The position numbers were made by a program, and so were the translations under genes. Shown here piece after piece: positions 7,200 through 11,600 of a stretch of 11,600 bases of DNA (its first letter is position 1; each line of letters begins with the position of its first letter). Location of the stretch: the NCBI GenBank assembly GCA_937950065.1, contig CALFEN010000055.1, positions 1-11,600 on the forward strand, in the 5' to 3' direction. The DNA comes from an uncultured bacterium. Its GTDB lineage: Bacteria > Patescibacteria > JAEDAM01 > Absconditabacterales > Absconditicoccaceae. The notes under the pieces were generated by a model that did no database searches, had not been told where the DNA came from, and worked only from the letters and a program-made list of their open reading frames with translations.

Positions 7200-8375
7200 T
7201 TATATAGCAAAAGTTATTATAACTAGATATCGTAGTATGGCAAATAATGCTGCTCATCAAAAAAGAAATAATAATAGAAATCAAAAGTTATCTTTTTTGA
7301 ATAAGTTGAAAAATAAACTTATTAGTCATATCAGTCAAAAGAATGAAAGAAAGTAATATACTGAAAAAGCGTTTGAACTGTTCTGACTAAATATATTAAA
7401 TATATAGTATAATACTAAATTTATAATACAAAATATTATAAAGATTTGAACAAAATGCACAAAGGTTGAGAAGTTCACTTTGATAGAAGAATATCTCTTT
7501 ATTCAGTCGCTGTAGAGCAATCTAAAATATATTCATACTTTCCCAAAAAAGGTATAAAATTTTTGTTCTTTAGTTAGTTTTATATTTCATATTATTTTTG
7601 AAGACTCAAATGCTTTTTGCGAAGTTTTATATTTTTCATATTCTTTTACGATATCAAGGTCTGAAAGAATGTCTTGTTTTATATTAGTGGTTTCTTGAGA
7701 TCTTGTTTTTTCTAGGAGATTAATTTCGGCCATTTCCATATATTTCAATGTCAATTCTATACATTTAGACATCATTTCAGTATTGTAAGACCATCTATAT
7801 CTCTTTAACAGATCTATAGCTCAAGATAGTTTTCTGCTTAAATCAGGGTAGATCCTGGATTTTGTTTTTTCTTCAACCATACTTGCCTCGTCTATCAGAT
7901 CAACAACTAGTTTTCTCAAGGCTATTACTTTTTTATCCTCTACTTGAGTCTTCTTTTCTTTCTCTTTTTCTCAAACTTTTTTTTCTTCTTCTAGGTTATA
8001 CTGCTGCTCCAAAAATTCATAAATTTTTTCGTCAGGGACTTTGTTTGTTCTACTATTTATATATTTAACTTTGGCTCATACTGTCTCTGTCAAAAAAGAG
8101 TAAGATTCTTCCAAAGTATTTATCTTTAATAATAGATTGTATTCTTTATTTCATAGGTCGATTTTTGCGTAAATATTTCAATATGTGTCGATTTTTTCTT
8201 TATATTGTTTTAGTGATAACAATACGACTCAAACTGTTTTTAATATTTCTCTTACTTCGTTTTCTGTGGAGCAATCAATAAGAAAATCTATAGGAACGTT
8301 TATAGGGTCTAGTTCCAATCATGTTTTTTCATCTTTTAAGTTTATAACTTTGATACCGTGAATCTCAAAAATCAT
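7200..8375 (-). CDS. Unknown protein with helical cytoplasmic part and C-terminal membrane helices
   Basis: I do not recognise this 391-residue protein. The frame is open only with TGA=Gly (about 16 such codons) and has a TAA just upstream of the ATG, so the start is fixed. Residues 1-120 look globular (MIFEIHGIKVINL...). A charged, E/K-rich stretch follows at about 125-150. Residues 150-265 are strongly helical (VIALRKLVVDLIDEA, MMSKCIELTLKYMEMAE). Three hydrophobic segments lie at about 308-330, 338-359 and 363-389; the last contains FLFGGAALFAILRYLVI. An N-terminal cytosolic part with a membrane-anchored C-terminus is therefore likely. The last 380 bases lie opposite short + strand frames that I judge to be shadows. 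It is divergent from the protease gene at 8603 and convergent with the gene at 6720. Confidence 0.72.
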
Positions 8376-8548
8376 AGAAAAATATTAACAAAATAATTTT
8401 AGAATAAGATTAATCTTTTTTTTTACAAAATCAAGAAAAAGTCTTGTAATATATTTATAATCATTTTTATTATTTTTACAAATTTTTCTGCATTTATTAT
8501 TTCTCTTTTCAAAAATTTTACAGATTTATATAGAAGAAAAAATTTTTT

Positions 8549-8576
8549 TTGACAAAAAGATAAATATTTATATAAT
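8549..8576 (+). promoter_or_regulatory. Consensus sigma70 promoter for the calpain-like gene
   Basis: A perfect TTGACA (8549-8554) and a perfect TATAAT (8571-8576) are 16 bases apart. The ATG follows 26 bases after the -10 box, giving a leader of about 20 bases. This is the best promoter in the window and suggests strong expression of the protease gene. The rest of 8376-8602, between the two divergent genes, is AT-rich with nothing else I can name. Confidence 0.75.
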
Positions 8577-8602
8577 TGAATATATATAATTTTATAAAAA
8601 AA

Positions 8603-9610
8603 ATGCTGTGAACAGAAAAAATACATCATAATAGATATTCAGCCGTTAAAAGAGATTCCACGGACACTTCTTGAGATATAGGAGCATCTTTAGCGTCTGA
8701 ATGGACTAAAGAAGGAATGATTCTAAATGATAAATTTAGGCAGTGAAATTTATGAGACTGTGTTTTTTTGTCTACAGTTGTAGCGATATTGAGATCTTGT
8801 CTTTGAAATTGTTTTCATATCATAGATATAACAGATGAAAATAATTGTATAGTAACCATCTGATCACAAAAAATGAATATATCAAAAGAAGAAGTATTGA
8901 TGCTTGACAAAAAATTAGGACTTAGTCGTTGAAATCTTGGTATAAAAATTTTAGAAATAGCCTATATCAAATATTTATCCCAAGTAAGCGATACCAAATA
9001 TTTTCTCCAAAAATGCGAATGATGAAATACTTTGATAACTGCACTTACCGATGTCGGTAAAATAATCAACGATTTGGTAGGTAAACAATTTAATGTAATA
9101 GAATACTATCTTACAAATACCTATTTACAAAAAGGTTTTTGGAATTATTTGAAAGTTTTGAAAGGGCAGGAAGATTTTTCTATTTCTTGAGTTGTTTCGA
9201 GTTCTGTATTAACTATCAAAACAATAAATCGTTTGAGAGACCTCTGATTTGATATAGATCAAATGGTAGAGAAAGTTTTACTAGAGAATAATTGAGATAT
9301 TTCTCTATTGCCGGCTAGAGATTATAAACTCTATAAAGAATTGACTACATATACTGATGAAAAATGAAACATGCAGAGATTTTGTTATAATATAATGGAT
9401 GTAAATGGTAAAGAGGCAAGTATATTATTTAACCATAAATATTCTTTTGTTGTGTTTCAAAATGAAAATAGAGAGATCTTTTTCCAAGTCATAGATCCTT
9501 TTGATCCACAAAATAATACCTATGTTTTTCCAGCTATGGATATGGTTAGAGTTTTTCCTCATATACAGTTTTTTGATTTCTGATATAATTTGTGAAAACT
9601 TATAATTTAG
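8603..9610 (+). CDS. Calpain-like (C2-type) cysteine protease
   Basis: The 335-residue protein carries the calpain active-site signature FRQGNLGDCVFLST: nucleophile Cys53, with Gln47 six residues before it as the oxyanion residue, as in QGxLGDCW of calpains. A later NHKYSFVV supplies His278, matching the calpain GHAYSV segment. Asp298 in VIDPFDP stands where calpains have the Asn of NPWG. The His-to-Asp spacing of 20 is close to the calpain value of about 24. The Cys-to-His region is longer than in calpains and includes helical segments. No signal peptide, EF-hand or other known domain is seen. About 15 TGA codons are read as glycine. The 3' end overlaps the convergent gene by 11 bases. Protease-type fold is well supported; substrate and place of action are unknown. 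A role against a host or prey cell is only inferred. Confidence 0.72.
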
Positions 9611-10964
9611 CAATGACTTTTGAATTTTGGTCTCTCCTAGATAAATATGCTTCAGAATATCTTTTTTCGCTATAGGTAGAAAGTGGTTTTTTGCATCATG
9701 ATTCTATCCATGCTTTAGCCGTTCTTATTGCGTTCTCAGGATTTTGATGGGACATAGCGAGATATGCTAATATGTCAGATTTTTTATTTGAATTTGCTTT
9801 TAGTGTTTTTAGTCCATGAGGATTGTTTCATAGTTTTTGAACCAATAATCATAAATTATATATTATATTTAAAAAAGTTGCTTTGTGATGTTCTCTACCT
9901 TTTATCCTACTAATATCTGTTGCTATCCTTTTATTTTCCGGTAGAGCTAACTGTACTTGTGCAGCAGCTCCGTAATATTTTACACCATCCTTTTGTGTTA
10001 TTCATACCACGCTATCCGACAATTGATAAGGTCACATACAAAATTTTTTGTCGTTCATGGAGGGTTGTAGATCCAGAAATTCTTCTCATCAATTCTTTAG
10101 TATAAAAGATAATAGCTTCATGCTAGTCAAAGGATTTTTGGATCATCCGAACATTTCTGTCATCAAAAAAGATAAGATATCTTTTTCATTTATAGTTGCA
10201 GAGATATCTCTTACAATATCGGCCTGTTCTGGAGTTAGCTTGTTTCAGTTAATTGTAATTTCATTTCGTTTTATATTTTGTCTAACCTCATTTATGCTGG
10301 ATTCAATATTTCTTGAATAATTTTCTAGTGTTGTAGAGGTATGATTTCATCTTAAGTAAATTTGGTATGGGGAGTTTTTATCATTTAAAAATTTTATTAT
10401 TTTAGGGTCTTTTGTGCTCTCGATTTTTTTATGCCATAAATTTTTTACCATCCCTACAAAGTCTACTTCCCCACTATTGTAATAGTCACCAAAATAGGAT
10501 TTTACATCGTCCTTCTTGGGAGAATATATATCATTTTGAGATTGTGGTTTTTGTGTGGACCTTTCTCGTAGTCTACTTTGATGCTCAGTCCCCTCTATTT
10601 CCTTTATTATCCCCTCTAATATGGACATTTTTATAGTGTTTATTTCTTCAGGGGTTGAATTTTGACACTGTGTATAATAATTATTTATTAAGTCGACGTC
10701 TTGAGTAGAGATATTTGTTTCATCAAAATTTATGGTACTATGAGAATGTATTTTTAATTTTCAATTATTACTATAAAAGGGTTTGTTTTCAAATCCAATA
10801 TTTATCTTTAATTTTTTATTTCCTGCTATTTTTTCGGCTATGCCAAAAAGTTTTAATCTATGAAAGCTTGAATCCAATATAGTCGTATCCAGTTTTTTAA
10901 ATTTTTTATTTTCATGATTGTCGGTGTGTCATTTTTCTGGTGAACGAGGTGAGTTATTTCACAT
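9600..10964 (-). CDS. Putative lysozyme-like (transglycosylase-type) protein with long polar N-terminus
   Basis: The protein has 454 residues and no membrane helix or signal peptide. Residues 1-200 are polar and low in complexity in places (STQKPQSQ). Residues about 250-440 look folded: NKLTPEQADIVRDI, then ILKNGGEEF with Glu294 and Glu295, then MGPYQLS with Gly311. A glutamate 16-17 residues before a G-x-x-Q segment is the arrangement of soluble lytic transglycosylases and related lysozyme-fold enzymes. That is my only support for the fold, so the call is tentative; catalytic activity is not shown. The ATG at 10964 is the only Met before an upstream in-frame TAA (11022-11024). About 13 glycines are TGA. 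The 3' end overlaps the calpain-like gene by 11 bases, tail to tail. If active on peptidoglycan it would need non-classical export. Confidence 0.5.
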
Positions 10965-11092
10965 TCTATCTTTAATTAATCTAAACCATATTATTTTATC
11001 CAAAAAAATTATTTTTGCAATTTATTTATAATGAAATTTTTGGGAAATTTATTATTTCTATAGAGCGTTTGAGTATTGTAACATGGATAGTT

Positions 11093-11422
11093 TTATAAGT
11101 CTATAATCAAATTACTTTCATATTCTCCTCTGCATGTGTGAAATGAATCATGTTTTGCAGTCCACCCAAGATCTTTAAGTTTTTGTACAATTAGATTTAT
11201 ACTGTCTTTGGTAAGTCTGCGGTTTAATGATATGCTAAATCCTTTGTGTAATCCCACTTCTCCTATTCTTTTTATTACGTCATTTATAGTTTGAGTGATT
11301 AAGTCTCTTTGTTCTGTAGTTAGTATTTCCATAACTTGTTGTCTGGTAGGGATTTTTGCAAAAATTTGTTCTATAGCTTCTCTAGGATTTTCGCTCTGTT
11401 TGTCGATTTTCATTTTCCCCAT
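11093..11422 (-). CDS. Hypothetical protein, 109 residues
   Basis: I do not recognise this protein. It is small, mostly helical at first (REAIEQIFAKIPTRQQVMEIL, residues about 14-34; ITQTINDVIKRIG), then has GFSISLNRRL and LKDLGWTAKHDSF, and ends in YESNLIIDL. The alternation of helix and short strands suggests one compact alpha/beta domain. It has no TGA codons, signal peptide or membrane segment, and ends at TAA. Met at 11422 is used as the start; an in-frame ATG at 11413 is an alternative three residues in. It lies between the truncated gene at the contig end and the 454-residue gene on the same strand, with gaps of 25 and 128 bases, so an operon with the upstream gene is possible. Confidence 0.6.
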   Translation of the reverse strand: MGKMKIDKQSENPREAIEQIFAKIPTRQQVMEILTTEQRDLITQTINDVIKRIGEVGLHKGFSISLNRRLTKDSINLIVQKLKDLGWTAKHDSFHTCRGEYESNLIIDL

Positions 11423-11447
11423 TTTTAATATTATTTAATGATAAAAA

Positions 11448-11554
11448 TTAAAAGACTTGTTTTAATATTTCCTTATGATCAAATGCTAAATCTATAGTAT
11501 CCAATTCTGCGGGATCTATAAGTAATATATCTGCTGCATCATCTCCAGCTTTAA
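11448..11554 (-). CDS. C-terminal tail of an unknown protein, cut by the contig end
   Basis: The reverse strand is open from the adapter junction to a TAA at 11448-11450. The visible end reads about 35 residues: KAGDDAADILLIDPAEL, then DTIDLAFDHKEILKQVF. It is acidic, with balanced codon use, which makes a real coding tail likely. Too little is present to name a family. The 5' part was not assembled, and 25 bases separate its stop from the start of the 109-residue gene. Confidence 0.5.
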
Positions 11555-11600
11555 AGATCGGAAGAGCACACGTCTGAACTCCAGTCACTAGCTTATCTCG
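11555..11600. other. Illumina TruSeq adapter with index (assembly artefact)
   Basis: From 11555 the sequence is the standard Illumina read-1 adapter (AGATCGGAAGAGCACACGTC and onwards, ending CCAGTCAC), then a six-base index TAGCTT, then ATCTCG, the start of the fixed adapter tail. It is not genomic. The biological contig ends at or just before 11554; the first bases A-G could by chance also be genomic. Confidence 0.98.

Noticed and set aside
7237..7356. Short basic + strand ORF starting MANNAAHQKR, resembling the start of ribosomal protein bS20
   Set aside because: Only 39 residues against about 85 for bS20, with few true matches. It lies wholly opposite the continuous 391-residue minus-strand gene, whose hydrophobic helices explain a Lys/Asn-rich antisense frame.
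7455..7577. 40-residue + strand frame (starting MHKGGEVHF) with a TATAAT upstream at 7408-7413
   Set aside because: No family resemblance, and it is inside the minus-strand gene. A TATAAT is common by chance at this AT content and has no -35 at proper spacing.
2..10964. Widespread pseudogenes or frameshifts caused by internal TGA
   Set aside because: Frames continue unchanged through each TGA, family motifs run across them, and only TGA is involved, never TAA or TAG.
10965..11021. N-terminal extension of the 454-residue protein upstream of its ATG
   Set aside because: The frame is open for 19 codons but contains no ATG and does not resemble a signal peptide.

Overview
The window is about 11.55 kb of AT-rich bacterial DNA followed by 46 bases of Illumina adapter (11555-11600). 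Nearly every gene is broken by in-frame TGA codons and becomes one continuous protein only if TGA is read as glycine. In recognisable families these TGAs fall on conserved glycines: the KH-domain GxxG of RNase Y, the GGE of NrdG and the radical glycine of NrdD. This is genetic code 25, known from Absconditabacteria (SR1) and Gracilibacteria (BD1-5) in the Candidate Phyla Radiation (CPR). CGG and CGA arginine codons occur here. From memory they are nearly absent in the first BD1-5 genome, which leans weakly towards Absconditabacteria. All coordinates below use TGA=Gly, with only TAA and TAG as stops.

Left part, all + strand: the C-terminal 315 codons of RNase Y (2-949); a seven-helix Lgt-like membrane protein (968-1747); and, sharing one base with it (TAATG), a 505-residue single-span protein with the baseplate-J-like domain common in CPR membrane proteins (1747-3264). 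A 378-base non-coding stretch follows. It holds a 62-base near-perfect palindrome and a 15/16 match to the NrdR box.

Centre, + strand: the anaerobic (class III) ribonucleotide reductase locus: nrdG (3643-4314), a DUF1653 protein joined to it by TAATG (4314-4535), and nrdD (4598-6589), which has its own promoter and is followed by a hairpin terminator (6612-6644). This locus supplies deoxynucleotides without oxygen, and the box upstream predicts NrdR control. NrdD has no room for an N-terminal ATP-cone.

Right part, mixed strands and probably accessory: a small membrane-anchored surface-type protein rich in CGG codons (+, 6720-7178); a 391-residue protein with C-terminal membrane helices (-, 7200-8375); a calpain-like cysteine protease behind a near-consensus promoter (+, 8603-9610); a 454-residue protein with a tentative lysozyme-like domain (-, 9600-10964), whose 3' end overlaps the protease by 11 bases; a 109-residue unknown protein (-, 11093-11422); and the tail of another gene cut at the contig end (-, 11448-11554). 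The protease and the lysozyme-like protein would suit a host-attached or predatory life, but no secretion signal is visible in either.

Starts are preceded by A/T-rich leaders with no clear Shine-Dalgarno sequence. I saw no tRNA, rRNA, CRISPR array or insertion sequence.
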